NCBI RefSeq assembly: GCF_030646845.1
Contig: NZ_JAUSLE010000028.1
Location: forward strand, 1-64,000
Direction: 5' to 3'
DNA: 64,000 nt
From: Rhodoferax sp.
GTDB lineage: Bacteria > Pseudomonadota > Gammaproteobacteria > Burkholderiales > Burkholderiaceae_C
The notes under the pieces are model-generated. The model was not told the origin of the DNA. It was given only the letters and a program-made list of their open reading frames with translations, and made no database searches. This document shows, piece by piece, positions 43,118 to 51,934 of this stretch. Numbering within the stretch: the stretch's first letter is position 1; each line of letters starts with the position of its first letter. The position numbers and the translations under genes were made by a program.

Positions 43118-44725
43118 TCAGGCAACGAGCCCGGCCCCATGCCCCATGGTAAACGCCTCCTCAAACACCGAGTACCCGGCCCAGTCGCTATGGGCGAAAG
43201 CCAGTCGCTCATGGGCGAACTGCAGTCGCTCCGAATTTTGTAGCTGACTGCGCTTGTTCTGCGCGGGCTGCAGGCCAATTCGATCAAATTTCCGGGGCAT
43301 CGGGATGGCCATGGCGTGGCCATAGCGGGTGATGTCGATGTGGCTGGTTTTGCCCGCCAGATCAGGGTGGGCTGCCGACAGCTCCGCCAGGATCTCGTCG
43401 CGCCACGCGGCCCATGTTCTTTCCAGCAGCTGGCGCCGGCCGGCCAGCGCGCCACCCGGCACATCGCCCAGCGCGCGGTAATAGGTCAGCACCGTGGCGC
43501 CCGGCACCGGCTGCAGGCTCTGGTGCATGGCGTCCACATAGCCCAGGCCCGGCGCACCGTACAGCACGTTGTCCCAGCTCGGCGCCGGCCCGGGGCGGTC
43601 ATGCAAGGGGCTTCTGATGTGGATGTTGGCCACCAGCCAGGGCGCGTACACGGTGCGGGCTGCGGCCTGGCGCAAGAAGTCGGGCGCGTCCTGCACCACG
43701 CGCGCCGCCACGAACACCGGCAGCGCCACGATGGCGCGCCTGGCCTGCCAGCGCTCCATGGTCTGCGTGGCGGTGTTGAAGGCATCCACCTCCACGCCGT
43801 GTTTGACGTTGGCAATGCGCAGCACCACCCGCCCGGCGTGCAGGCGCTCTTGCAACGGGGCTGCGAGGCGCTGCGTGAGCCAGGCGTTGCCCTCGGGCCA
43901 GGTGAGCACGCCTTCGCGCTCGGGCGTCTCCGTACCGGGCGCAGAGAAGCCGTGGCGGCTGGCAAAGTAGTGGATGCCGGCCCAAGCCGACACGGTGGCA
44001 ATGCCCGCACCGAAATCATCGCGGCAGCAGTAGTCCAGGTACCAGCGCAGGTGCGGGTCGCTCAAACCGTTCTGCTCCAGATACGCTATGAAAGTAATAG
44101 CTACCAGCGCATGTTGTACGGGGGCTAGAGGCCTGTTTGATGCTGGAATTGTCCAGCGTGCCGCCTGGCGCGCCTGCGCCACCAGCGCGGCAAACTTCTG
44201 GTACTGCGCCAGCGTGGCAGCACCCACGCCCTGCACCGGCAGCAGACCATCCTGCCACTCGCCATGGAAGAACAGGCGCTCCTGCGGGCTGTGGCACAGG
44301 TGACGCTCATCCATCACCCAGCGGCCCGCGACGCGACGGCGCACCCCCAGTTCTTCCAGCAAGTCCTGTACCTCCGGCGCATGGTCACCCGGCACCGGCA
44401 GGTAGTGCGCGCCCAGCGGGCAGGCGATGCCGTTCACTGCGCCACCGCGGCTGTTGCCGCCGGCGGTGTCTTCCAGCTCCAGCAAGGCAAAGTCGTCCAG
44501 CCCCTTGAGGCGCAAGGCACGCGCCGCTGCCAGCCCCGCCACGCCGCCACCGGCGATCAGCACGTCCGTTTTGTGAATCACCGACGGGGCGGGCCAGTTC
44601 TTGCGGTCACGCAGCAGGTGGCCGCGCTCATGGTTGATGCCGGTGAAGCCGCCGGTGATCTGCTGTTGCTCATCGCAGCCAAACAGCGGCAGGGCTGAGG
44701 CGGCGAGAAAGTGACGCCGCTTCAC
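43118..44725 (-). CDS. FAD-dependent oxidoreductase (amine-oxidase-like), Tat/lipoprotein-exported
   Basis: About 535 residues. The N-terminus, KRRHFLAASALPLFGC, combines a twin-arginine-like start with a possible lipobox Cys, so it may be exported folded with FAD and anchored in the membrane. The FAD fold follows: VLIAGGGVAGLAAARALRLKG and LLELEDTAGGNSRGG, as in amine oxidases; C-terminal GYSVFEEAFTMGHGAG is the second FAD contact. Start GTG 44725 lies 46 bases after the spermidine-synthase-like gene, so polyamine-related chemistry is plausible. Two interspersed repeats lie in frame (about residues 194-213 and 481-499). Confidence 0.82.
   Translation of the reverse strand: MKRRHFLAASALPLFGCDEQQQITGGFTGINHERGHLLRDRKNWPAPSVIHKTDVLIAGGGVAGLAAARALRLKGLDDFALLELEDTAGGNSRGGAVNGIACPLGAHYLPVPGDHAPEVQDLLEELGVRRRVAGRWVMDERHLCHSPQERLFFHGEWQDGLLPVQGVGAATLAQYQKFAALVAQARQAARWTIPASNRPLAPVQHALVAITFIAYLEQNGLSDPHLRWYLDYCCRDDFGAGIATVSAWAGIHYFASRHGFSAPGTETPEREGVLTWPEGNAWLTQRLAAPLQERLHAGRVVLRIANVKHGVEVDAFNTATQTMERWQARRAIVALPVFVAARVVQDAPDFLRQAAARTVYAPWLVANIHIRSPLHDRPGPAPSWDNVLYGAPGLGYVDAMHQSLQPVPGATVLTYYRALGDVPGGALAGRRQLLERTWAAWRDEILAELSAAHPDLAGKTSHIDITRYGHAMAIPMPRKFDRIGLQPAQNKRSQLQNSERLQFAHERLAFAHSDWAGYSVFEEAFTMGHGAGLVA
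43228..43281 (+). repeat. Comamonadaceae interspersed repeat inside the FAD oxidoreductase gene, copy 6
   Basis: Reads GCTCCGAATTTTGTAGCTGA, then CTGCGCTTGTTCTGCGCGGG and CTGCAGGCCAATTCG. It is antisense to the gene and encodes the segment IGLQPAQNKRSQLQNSE in frame. Confidence 0.78.
44085..44142 (+). repeat. Comamonadaceae interspersed repeat inside the FAD oxidoreductase gene, copy 7
   Basis: Reads GCTATGAAAGTAATAGCTAC, then CAGCGCATGTTGTACGGGGG and CTAGAGGCCTGTTTGATGC. Encodes SNRPLAPVQHALVAITFIA in frame on the minus strand. More diverged than the other copies. Confidence 0.72.
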
Positions 44726-44771
44726 GGCGTGACCCCAGCGGCGTAGCGAGCAGGCGCAGTAGCCGCCAGCA

Positions 44772-46328
44772 TCAGTGCGCCACCTTGCCCCACTCCGCCT
44801 CATACGTCGTCACCAGCACCTGGTTCGACAAGCGATTCACCTCGGTCGGCACCCGTGCCATGTCCAGCGGAAAATCAAACAACAAGGGCAGACTCGGCAG
44901 GTTCAAAAAGCGCAACCCCTCAGGCAAGACGGTGGGCAGCCGGTAGGGGCGGCGGCTGGCGACGACAAAGCCCCACTCGCCAAAGCTGGGCACATGGGCG
45001 TGGTAGGGCATTGCGTTGAGTCCCACCGACTCGATGGTGCTGACCACGGTCCAGAAACTCTGGCGTGCCACCAGCGGCGAGGTGGTCTGGATCACGGCAT
45101 AGCCGCTGGCGGCAAGCCGCTTGTCCAGCAGGGCATAGAAGGAGTTGGTGTAGAGCTTGCCGATGGAGAAATTGGTGGGGTCAGGAAAGTCCACCACCAC
45201 CACGTCAAAGGTCTCGGTCGTGGTCTCCAGCCAGCTGAAGGCATCGGTGTTGATGACCCGGACCTTGGGCGACTGCAAGGCGCCGCCATTGAGTTGCGCC
45301 AGCATGGGCTGCGTGGAAAACAGCGTCGTCATGGCCGGGTCCAGCTCGACCAGCGTCACGCTTTCCACCCCGGGGTATTTGAGGATTTCACGCACCGCCA
45401 TGCCGTCGCCGCCGCCCAGCACCGCCACTTTTTTCGGCGCGCCACCGGCTGCCGCATAGGCTGCCATCACCGGATGCACCAGGGCTTCGTGGTAGCGGTA
45501 CTCGTCGCGCTGGGCAAACTGCAGATTGCCATTCAGGAACAGGCGGTAGCCCGCCCGGCCTTCGCCCCCGCTGTGCGTGAGCACAATGCGCTGGTAGGGC
45601 GAAGTGGCAGCAAACACCACGCGGTCCTGGTAAAAGCGGTCTTCGGCCCAGGTGGTGATGTGCTCGGCCCCGGCCATGCCGGCCGCCAGCGCGCCCAGCG
45701 TGGCGACGCAGGCCAGCGCATGCGCCCGGAACTGCCGCAGCTCATGGCGAAACAGCCACAACGCCCACAAGGCCACGGCGGCATTCATCAGGCCAAACAA
45801 CAAGCCGGTGCGGATCAGCCCCAGCTGGGGCACCAAAATCAGCGGGAACGCGAGCGACACGGCCAGCGCGCCGAGGTAGTCGAAGGTGAGCACCTGCGAC
45901 ACCAGGTCTTTCAGCGCCACATTGCGCTTGAGGATGCGCATCACCAGCGGGATTTCCAGTCCCACCAGCGTGCCGACCAGCAGCACCAGCGCGTAGAGCA
46001 GAAAGCGAAAGGAGCCCGGCAGCCAGGCATTGGCGATGAAAAGCAGCGCTGGCAGCGCCCCGCCAACGAGGGCAACCAGCAGTTCTATGCGCAGGAAATG
46101 GGCGGGCAGCTGGCGCTCGAAAAAGCGCGACAGGTACGAGCCCACCCCCATCGCAAACAGGTAGGTGCCGATGACGGTGGAGAACTGCAGCACCGAGTCG
46201 CCCAGCAGGTAGGACGCCAGGGCGCCGGCCGCGAGTTCATAGACCAGCCCGCAGGCCGAGACAATGAAAACCGACGCCAGCAGGGCAACTTCGACCGGAC
46301 GTGGCCCGGTCCGCTCATCGCTACTCAT
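44772..46328 (-). CDS. Membrane-bound spermidine synthase-like aminopropyltransferase
   Basis: A 518-residue protein: about seven membrane helices in the first 220 residues (starting VALLASVFIVSACGLVYELAAGALASYLLG), then a spermidine-synthase-type methyltransferase-fold domain: YQRIVLTHSG, YRLFLNGNLQFAQRDEYRYHEALVHP (substrate loop), VAVLGGGDGMAVREILKYPGV (GGGDG, decarboxylated-AdoMet site), VTLVELDPAM, DAFSWL and VVVDFPDPTNFSIGKLYT. It likely makes or modifies a polyamine at the inner membrane. ATG 46328 overlaps the DUF350 stop (ATGA). Part of the SPFH/DUF4178/DUF350 module. Confidence 0.87.
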   Translation of the reverse strand: MSSDERTGPRPVEVALLASVFIVSACGLVYELAAGALASYLLGDSVLQFSTVIGTYLFAMGVGSYLSRFFERQLPAHFLRIELLVALVGGALPALLFIANAWLPGSFRFLLYALVLLVGTLVGLEIPLVMRILKRNVALKDLVSQVLTFDYLGALAVSLAFPLILVPQLGLIRTGLLFGLMNAAVALWALWLFRHELRQFRAHALACVATLGALAAGMAGAEHITTWAEDRFYQDRVVFAATSPYQRIVLTHSGGEGRAGYRLFLNGNLQFAQRDEYRYHEALVHPVMAAYAAAGGAPKKVAVLGGGDGMAVREILKYPGVESVTLVELDPAMTTLFSTQPMLAQLNGGALQSPKVRVINTDAFSWLETTTETFDVVVVDFPDPTNFSIGKLYTNSFYALLDKRLAASGYAVIQTTSPLVARQSFWTVVSTIESVGLNAMPYHAHVPSFGEWGFVVASRRPYRLPTVLPEGLRFLNLPSLPLLFDFPLDMARVPTEVNRLSNQVLVTTYEAEWGKVAH

Positions 46329-46546
46329 CCATGAATGGCGGCCGCCACGATGATGCAGATGCCCAGCGACATGGCGGCCACCACCAAGGCCAGCGCCTTG
46401 TTCTGCTTCTCGACGATTTCTTCCCACAGGTTGTAGGGCGTGAGCTTGTCAATGATCAGAAAGCTCAACCAGAAAATGAGCACGCCCATCAGCGCAAACA
46501 GGATGGAGCCGAAAAAAGCACTCGTTCTCAACCATTCCATAGTCAT
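46325..46546 (-). CDS. DUF350 domain-containing membrane protein
   Basis: A 73-residue protein with two long hydrophobic helices (SAFFGSILFALMGVLIFWLSFLII and LALVVAAMSLGICIIVAAAIH) flanking the polar loop DKLTPYNLWEEIVEKQN, the hallmark of DUF350/YjfL-type inner-membrane proteins. Typical members have two such units; this one is single. Start ATG 46546 has AAGGAG 7 bases upstream. Coupled to the spermidine-synthase-like gene by a four-base overlap, and 38 bases after the DUF4178 gene. Confidence 0.85.
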   Translation of the reverse strand: MTMEWLRTSAFFGSILFALMGVLIFWLSFLIIDKLTPYNLWEEIVEKQNKALALVVAAMSLGICIIVAAAIHG

Positions 46547-46583
46547 GGTGATCTCCTTCAAAAATAACGATTCAATTGGCGCT

Positions 46584-48107
46584 TCATTTGTGCCCGCCGC
46601 CGCTGGAGAAGCCGCCGAACGAGCCGCCTGAGCTGCGGGCGCTGCTGCTTGAACAATTCTCGGTCTTCGGGTCGCAGCTTGAACAGCGGCTGGTCAACAA
46701 CAGGAACAGCAGGATGATGAGAAAGAGCACGATGACCGTGCCGAAACCGACCCCCTTGGCCGCGCTGCCGGGGCCGGCATCGCTGCGCTTGAGCAGTTCC
46801 TTCTTGTCTTCCAGCTTGAACGCCCTGGCGACCGCATCGCTCTCGATGTTGCTGCCGGCCGACCATGTCACTTCATTCGGCGACTGCTCCATCGACAGCA
46901 GGTTTTTGCCGCTGGCGAAATCGCGGTTCGAGGTCTTCTGGCCGCGACTGACCTGCCAGTAAAACTCGCCCGCTACATAGGTGGTTTCGGCGTTGTAGCT
47001 CTCTTTGAGCTGGTAGCGGCTGCCGAGGTAGGTGGCGCTCTGGCCGTTGTCGCTCATCACCGGCGCGCCGGTGGTGGGCTTGACCACGCTCCAGCCCTCG
47101 GTGGAATCCACCAGAAAGGTGAAGCCGCGCTTGGCGTTGTAGAGCAGGTACTCTTCCCAGCCGAAGTGCTCGTCCGGGTCAGTCGGGTCGAAACCCATGC
47201 GGTGCTGAAAGCCCACCACCTGCCACGGCACGCCCTGCAGGAGGCCCTGGCTGCCCAGCGGGATGAGCGGCGCCACCGGCTCGTCCTGGAGCGCGTGTTT
47301 GAGTTCGGCACCGATGCCCTGCGACAGGTCAATGATGCTGTTGCACGAACCGCAGGTGATGCTCTTGCTGCTGGCCAGCCGCACCGCCACCTGGGCGCCG
47401 CAATTGGGGCAGCTGAACTGGCGGCCCGTCTCGTCCTTGGCGGACTCGTCACGCAGGCCCGAGAGCTTGAGGTCGTCCAGCAAAACCGGTTTTCCGATGG
47501 AAACGCTGGGCGGCTGGGTGCCGTAGTCGATGCTGAGCACCGACTCATCGCGGCCGATGCTGCCATTGCCCTGGCTGCGCAGCTCCACCATGGCAAAGGA
47601 CTGACCCAGCACCGGCAAATGAGGTAACTCGCCCTGCGCCGATATCAGCGCCACCTGCTGGTTGGAGGCAACGCTGAAGGACTTGCCGTTGATGGCGGTG
47701 GTGGCGCCCACGCGGAAGTGCGCGGCGTCCGGCAGGTCGCGCTGCATCGCCAGCGGCGTGCTGAAAACGTAGGCGCCGTTGTCTTCGCTCAGATAGGCGC
47801 TGGTGCCGTCCACCAGCACCGCATGCCACTCGGTCCAGGTGCCCTCGCCGTACTTGTACTGCAGGCGGCCGACCAGCGTGAAGGCCTTGCTGTTCCAGCT
47901 GCCCGACGCCAGGAGTTGCAGTGGGCTGTGGTCATCGAACAGCTCGGCCATCTTGCCGATGCGCGCCAGCGTCTCGCCGCTGCGCACCACCGTGCTCTGG
48001 CAATACGCGCACACCGCGTGGGTGGACTGCGCGCTGCGAAATTCGACCGGCGCACCACAGCCCGGGCACGGAGCCCGGTAGGCGCGTTGAAAGGATTCGG
48101 TAGCCAT
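46584..48107 (-). CDS. DUF4178 domain-containing protein with zinc ribbons
   Basis: About 507 residues. Two zinc ribbons (CPGC...CAYC near residues 14-36 and CPNC...CGSC near 235-260) each precede a DUF4178 beta-domain (FTLVGRLQYKYGEGTWTEWHAVLVDG; WQVVGFQHRM... FGWEEYLLYNAKRGFTFLVD). Near the C-terminus is one membrane helix (FGTVIVLFLIILLFLLLTSR), then a Cys-rich and Gly/Ser-rich tail (GGSFGGFSSGGGHK). It is a tail-anchored protein with cytoplasmic sensor-like modules. ATG 48107 chosen; 48122 also possible. Member of the SPFH-polyamine module. Confidence 0.85.
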   Translation of the reverse strand: MATESFQRAYRAPCPGCGAPVEFRSAQSTHAVCAYCQSTVVRSGETLARIGKMAELFDDHSPLQLLASGSWNSKAFTLVGRLQYKYGEGTWTEWHAVLVDGTSAYLSEDNGAYVFSTPLAMQRDLPDAAHFRVGATTAINGKSFSVASNQQVALISAQGELPHLPVLGQSFAMVELRSQGNGSIGRDESVLSIDYGTQPPSVSIGKPVLLDDLKLSGLRDESAKDETGRQFSCPNCGAQVAVRLASSKSITCGSCNSIIDLSQGIGAELKHALQDEPVAPLIPLGSQGLLQGVPWQVVGFQHRMGFDPTDPDEHFGWEEYLLYNAKRGFTFLVDSTEGWSVVKPTTGAPVMSDNGQSATYLGSRYQLKESYNAETTYVAGEFYWQVSRGQKTSNRDFASGKNLLSMEQSPNEVTWSAGSNIESDAVARAFKLEDKKELLKRSDAGPGSAAKGVGFGTVIVLFLIILLFLLLTSRCSSCDPKTENCSSSSARSSGGSFGGFSSGGGHK

Positions 48108-48129
48108 GGGGTGCGAAGTCACCGTTGCG

Positions 48130-48162
48130 CCTGAGCCTGTCGCAGTCTTCGACAGGCTCAGG
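48130..48162 (+). repeat. Palindromic repeat (CCTGAGCCTGTCG type)
   Basis: CCTGAGCCTGTCG (48130-48142) and CGACAGGCTCAGG (48150-48162) form a perfect 13-bp stem with a 7-base loop. This sequence is of the REP-like family, with core CGAAGGGCGAAC on its edges, often found between genes in Burkholderiales. It sits between the SPFH and DUF4178 genes and may act as an RNA stem that tunes their ratio. Confidence 0.75.
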
Positions 48163-48177
48163 GCGAACGGGAAAAAG

Positions 48178-49212
48178 TCAGACCAGCTTTTTCAGGAGTT
48201 CTGCTTTCTTCGCGTCAAACTCTTCCTGCGTCAGGATGCCTTTGGCTTTGAGCTCGCCCAGTTTCTCCAGCGTGGCCATCACGTCCTCGGCCTTGACCCC
48301 CACCGCTTGCGCTGCGGGTGGCGTCGCGCCGCCCTGCAAGCCAGCCTGCAGGTTCTGCGCCAGCACCTGGCCCAGCGCCACACCGGCACCCAGCCCCATG
48401 GCGTCACCCGCGATGCCGCCGCCGCCCGAGCCGGCGCCTTCGGCAAATTTCGGAATCGCCTGTGCCGTCTGGTACTGCATGAACTTGCCCATGTCGTTAC
48501 CGACCATGCCCATGCCGATTTTCTGGTCGAGTATTTTCTGCAACTCTTCCGGCAGCGAAAGGTTTTGCACCGTCATGCCTTCGAGCGTCAGGCCGATTTT
48601 GGCGAACTCGGGCGTCAGCTGCTGCTTGAGCGCTTGCGCAAACATCAGCTGGTTAGCCGCCAGATCGAGAAACGCAACGCCGCTGCTGGCGATCGCATTG
48701 CTGATGTTTTGCAGCACCAGCCCGCGCAACTGGCCCTCCAGGTCGCCCACGCCATAGCTGTCGCGTGTACCCGAAATCTCGGTGTAGAAAAGCTTGGGGT
48801 CCGACACGCGGTAGGTGTAGTTGCCGAAGGCCCGCACGCGCACGGCGCCAAAGTCCTTGTCGCGAATCGTGATCGGCTGCGGCGTGCCCCACTTCTGGTC
48901 GACCTGCTGGCGCGTGCTGAAAAAGTAGACGTCGCTCTTGAACGGGGACTCAAACAGCTTGTCCCAGTTCTTCAGGTAGGTCAGTACCGGAATGGTCTGC
49001 GTCGTGAGCTTGTACATGCCGGGCCCGAACACGTCGGCAATCTTGCCCTCGTTCACGAACACCGCCATCTGCGACTCGCGCACGGTGAGCGACGCCCCGT
49101 ACTGGATCTCCATGTCGGCCATGGGGAAGCGCCAGGCCAGCGTGCCGTCTGACGCTTCGGTCCATTGAATGATGTCAATGAACTGTTTCTTGATGAAGTC
49201 CATCAGCGCCAT
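48178..49212 (-). CDS. SPFH domain protein with C-terminal SHOCT domain
   Basis: A 344-residue protein of the YdjI/virion-core-like SPFH type: MDFIKKQFIDIIQWTEASDGTLAWRFP, MEIQYGASLTVRESQMAVFVNEGKIADVFGPGMYKL and VRAFGNYTYRVSDPKLFY form the SPFH core; the middle has a Gly-rich linker; the last 30 residues, LGELKAKGILTQEEFDAKKAELLKKL, are a SHOCT domain. Such proteins organise membrane patches. ATG 49212 has AGGAG 6 bases upstream. It is first in a minus-strand module with DUF4178, DUF350, spermidine-synthase-like and FAD-oxidase genes. Confidence 0.87.
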   Translation of the reverse strand: MALMDFIKKQFIDIIQWTEASDGTLAWRFPMADMEIQYGASLTVRESQMAVFVNEGKIADVFGPGMYKLTTQTIPVLTYLKNWDKLFESPFKSDVYFFSTRQQVDQKWGTPQPITIRDKDFGAVRVRAFGNYTYRVSDPKLFYTEISGTRDSYGVGDLEGQLRGLVLQNISNAIASSGVAFLDLAANQLMFAQALKQQLTPEFAKIGLTLEGMTVQNLSLPEELQKILDQKIGMGMVGNDMGKFMQYQTAQAIPKFAEGAGSGGGGIAGDAMGLGAGVALGQVLAQNLQAGLQGGATPPAAQAVGVKAEDVMATLEKLGELKAKGILTQEEFDAKKAELLKKLV

Positions 49213-49301
49213 GGGTTGCTCCTGTAGGTGAGATTGGAATGGGATGATACCCGGCACAGTTGGGCAGCGGCATGCCAGTTTTCTCACCGGCCTGCGCCAT
49301 G

Positions 49302-51179
49302 TCAAATCTGAACCCGGGTCCCCAGTTCAATCACGCAGTTGTTGGGCAGGCGAAAGAAGTCCGCCACGCTGCCTGCGTTGCGGGACATGACGGCAAACAG
49401 GGCTTCACGCCAACGGGCCATGCCGGCGCCCCGGGTCGGCACCACGATTTCGCGGCTGAGGAAATACGAGGTCTCGAACAAGTTGATGGGCAAGCCCTGG
49501 GACTGACAGAGTTCCAGCGCTTTCGGAATATCCGGTGTGTTTTTGAAGCCGTAATTCACCTGCACCTTCCAGAAACCGGACACCAGAGGTTTGACTTGCA
49601 CGCGCTCCTCGAATGGAATCCAGGGCACATCGTGGAATACGACCGTGAGGATCAGATTGCGCTCGTGCAGCACCTGGTTGTGCTTCAGGTTGTGCATGAG
49701 GGCCTGCGGCACGGTATCCGGGTTGGCGACCGCATAGACCGCCGTCCGCGGCGCCCGATGCATACCGTCTGCGGCCAACGCCGTGATGAACGGCAGCAGC
49801 TCGGGATCATCCTGGCGAATGCTGTCAATCAACAGTTCACGTCCGCGCCGCCAGGTGGCCATGATCGTGAAGATGGCCATGCCAAGCACCAGCGGGAACC
49901 AGCCCCCTTGAAAGAACTTGAGCGAACAGGACACCACGAGGAGTGCGTCGAGAGCCAGGAGCGCCCCCGTCGCCGCCAGCGCCACCGGCAAGGGGTAGCC
50001 CCAGCCATGGCGGATAACAAAGAATGTCAGCGCGGTGGTGATGAGCATCGTCACGGTCACGGCAATGCCGTAAGCCGAGGCCAGGGCCGAAGAACTTCCG
50101 AAGCCCACCACGGCCAACAACACGGCCACCAGCAGCATCCAGTTCACTTCAGGTATGTAGATTTGCCCCATCTCCTTGGCTGACGTGAAGTGCACCCGCA
50201 TGCGCGGCAGCAGGCCCAGTTGCACGGCCTGTTTCGTCATGGAGTAGGCCCCCGAGATCACCGCTTGCGACGCGATGACCGTTGCCAGCGTTGCCAGCAC
50301 CACGGCCGGGATGAGCCAGGCTTGCGGGAACAGGCGATAGAACGGGTTCTCCAGGGCGGACGGGTCACGCATCATCAGCGCGCCTTGCCCCATGTAATTG
50401 ATGGCCAGGGCCGGCAGCACCATGCCCATCCAGGCGAACTGGATCGGTCGTTTGCCGAAATGGCCCATGTCGGCGTAAAGCGCCTCCGCACCGGTGAAGG
50501 CCAACACAATGGCGCCCACCGCGACAAACATGTGCCAGCCTTGTGAGCGTAAAAATGCCAGCCCGTTCAAAGGGTTCAGCGCCGCCAGAATGGCCGGTTG
50601 CTGAATGATCTCCACCACGCCGGTGACGGCCAGCACGCCAAACCACAGCATGATCACGGGTCCGAACAGTTTGCCCACCAGCCCCGTGCCATAGCGCTGC
50701 ACCGCAAACAAACCGATGAGCACGGCCACCGAAATTGGCAGCACATAGGGCTTGAAGGCAGGCGTCACCACCTCCAGCCCTTCGACCGCACTCAGCACGG
50801 AGATGGCCGGGGTGATCACGCTGTCGCCATAAAACAGGGCAGCGCCAAACACGCCCATCAGCAGCAGGACGGTACGCCGCTGAGGGGTTTTGCCAGCGGC
50901 ATTGGCTGCAAGCGCCGTCAGCGCCATGATGCCGCCCTCGCCACGGTTGTCGGCACGCAGGATCAGGAACACGTATTTCAGCGTGACGACCAGCATCAAG
51001 CCCCAAAAAATGACGGAGACCGCGCCGATGAGATGGACCGCGTCCAGCGGGATGCCAGTGGCGGGACTGAAGACCTCTTTCATGGTGTACAAGGGACTGG
51101 TGCCGATGTCGCCATACACCACACCCAGGGCGCCCAGGGTGAGCGCGGCCAGGCTTTCCCTCTCCGATTTTTTACTCAT
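49302..51179 (-). CDS. kup: Low-affinity potassium transporter Kup
   Basis: A 625-residue KUP/HAK transporter: N-terminal [25 protein letters not shown] signature, about 12 membrane helices (e.g. [46 protein letters not shown]), [15 protein letters not shown], and a cytoplasmic C-terminal domain ([27 protein letters not shown]). It takes up K+ with protons. Next to it, 68 bases upstream on the same strand, is a KdpE-type regulator, suggesting the transporter is its target. Confidence 0.95.
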   Translation of the reverse strand: MSKKSERESLAALTLGALGVVYGDIGTSPLYTMKEVFSPATGIPLDAVHLIGAVSVIFWGLMLVVTLKYVFLILRADNRGEGGIMALTALAANAAGKTPQRRTVLLLMGVFGAALFYGDSVITPAISVLSAVEGLEVVTPAFKPYVLPISVAVLIGLFAVQRYGTGLVGKLFGPVIMLWFGVLAVTGVVEIIQQPAILAALNPLNGLAFLRSQGWHMFVAVGAIVLAFTGAEALYADMGHFGKRPIQFAWMGMVLPALAINYMGQGALMMRDPSALENPFYRLFPQAWLIPAVVLATLATVIASQAVISGAYSMTKQAVQLGLLPRMRVHFTSAKEMGQIYIPEVNWMLLVAVLLAVVGFGSSSALASAYGIAVTVTMLITTALTFFVIRHGWGYPLPVALAATGALLALDALLVVSCSLKFFQGGWFPLVLGMAIFTIMATWRRGRELLIDSIRQDDPELLPFITALAADGMHRAPRTAVYAVANPDTVPQALMHNLKHNQVLHERNLILTVVFHDVPWIPFEERVQVKPLVSGFWKVQVNYGFKNTPDIPKALELCQSQGLPINLFETSYFLSREIVVPTRGAGMARWREALFAVMSRNAGSVADFFRLPNNCVIELGTRVQI

Positions 51180-51247
51180 TGCAATCCATTGACAGTGAAC
51201 AGGGTGTCACTATCGCCCTGGGCGCATCAGGAACGCATAAGGACCGG

Positions 51248-51934
51248 TCAAGCAGCCGCCAGCCTGTAGCCCACACCGGTTTCGGTCAGCAGATGGCGTG
51301 GTTCTGCCGGGTCACGCTCAATCTTGGCCCGCAGCTGCGCCATGTAGAGCCGCAGGTAGTGCGTGTGCTCCGTGAACTCGGGTCCCCAGACATCGGTCAG
51401 CAACTGCCGATGGGTCACGACCCGGCCCGCACTGCGCACCAGGCGCGCCAGCAGCTTGAACTCGGTCGGCGTGAGATGCAGCACTTCACCCTTGCGCTGC
51501 ACCACATGGGCCGCCAGGTCGATGCGCAGGTCTTCCAGCTCATGCACCGTGACAGCGGCGGCCAGGGCTGTACCACGATGGCGCAGCGCGACGCGGATGC
51601 GGGCCAGCAACTCAGCCACACTGAACGGCTTGGTCAGGTAGTCATCGGCACCCGCGTCCAGCAGCTGAATTTTCTGCGCCTCCTGATGGCGGGCGGACAC
51701 CACGATGATGGGCACCGCATTGCGCTTGCGCACCTCACGCACCAGCTGCACCCCGTCGCCGTCGGGCAGCCCCAGATCCAGCACGATGACATCAGGCGGG
51801 TCGTGGCGCAGCAGTGCGCTGGCCTCGCTCAGGGACACTGCCGTTTGAACCTCAAACCCCTCCACCGACAGAGAGGATTGCATCAGCGCCCGTATCTCAC
51901 GATCGTCCTCGACCACCAGAACGTGCAGGCTCAT
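51248..51934 (-). CDS. kdpE: KdpE-like response regulator
   Basis: A 228-residue OmpR/PhoB-type regulator: VLVVEDDREIRALMQSSL (acidic pocket), VIVLDLGLPDGDG with phospho-acceptor Asp53, VVSARHQEAQKIQLLDAGADDYLTKPFS, and a winged-helix DNA-binding domain (LTPTEFKLLARLVRSAGRVVTHRQLL, HYLRLYMAQLRAKIE). Closest in look to KdpE, the K+-limitation regulator. Its ATG overlaps the stop of the kinase gene (ATGA). It lies next to kup rather than kdpFABC, so the symbol reflects family, not proven function. Confidence 0.88.
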   Translation of the reverse strand: MSLHVLVVEDDREIRALMQSSLSVEGFEVQTAVSLSEASALLRHDPPDVIVLDLGLPDGDGVQLVREVRKRNAVPIIVVSARHQEAQKIQLLDAGADDYLTKPFSVAELLARIRVALRHRGTALAAAVTVHELEDLRIDLAAHVVQRKGEVLHLTPTEFKLLARLVRSAGRVVTHRQLLTDVWGPEFTEHTHYLRLYMAQLRAKIERDPAEPRHLLTETGVGYRLAAA

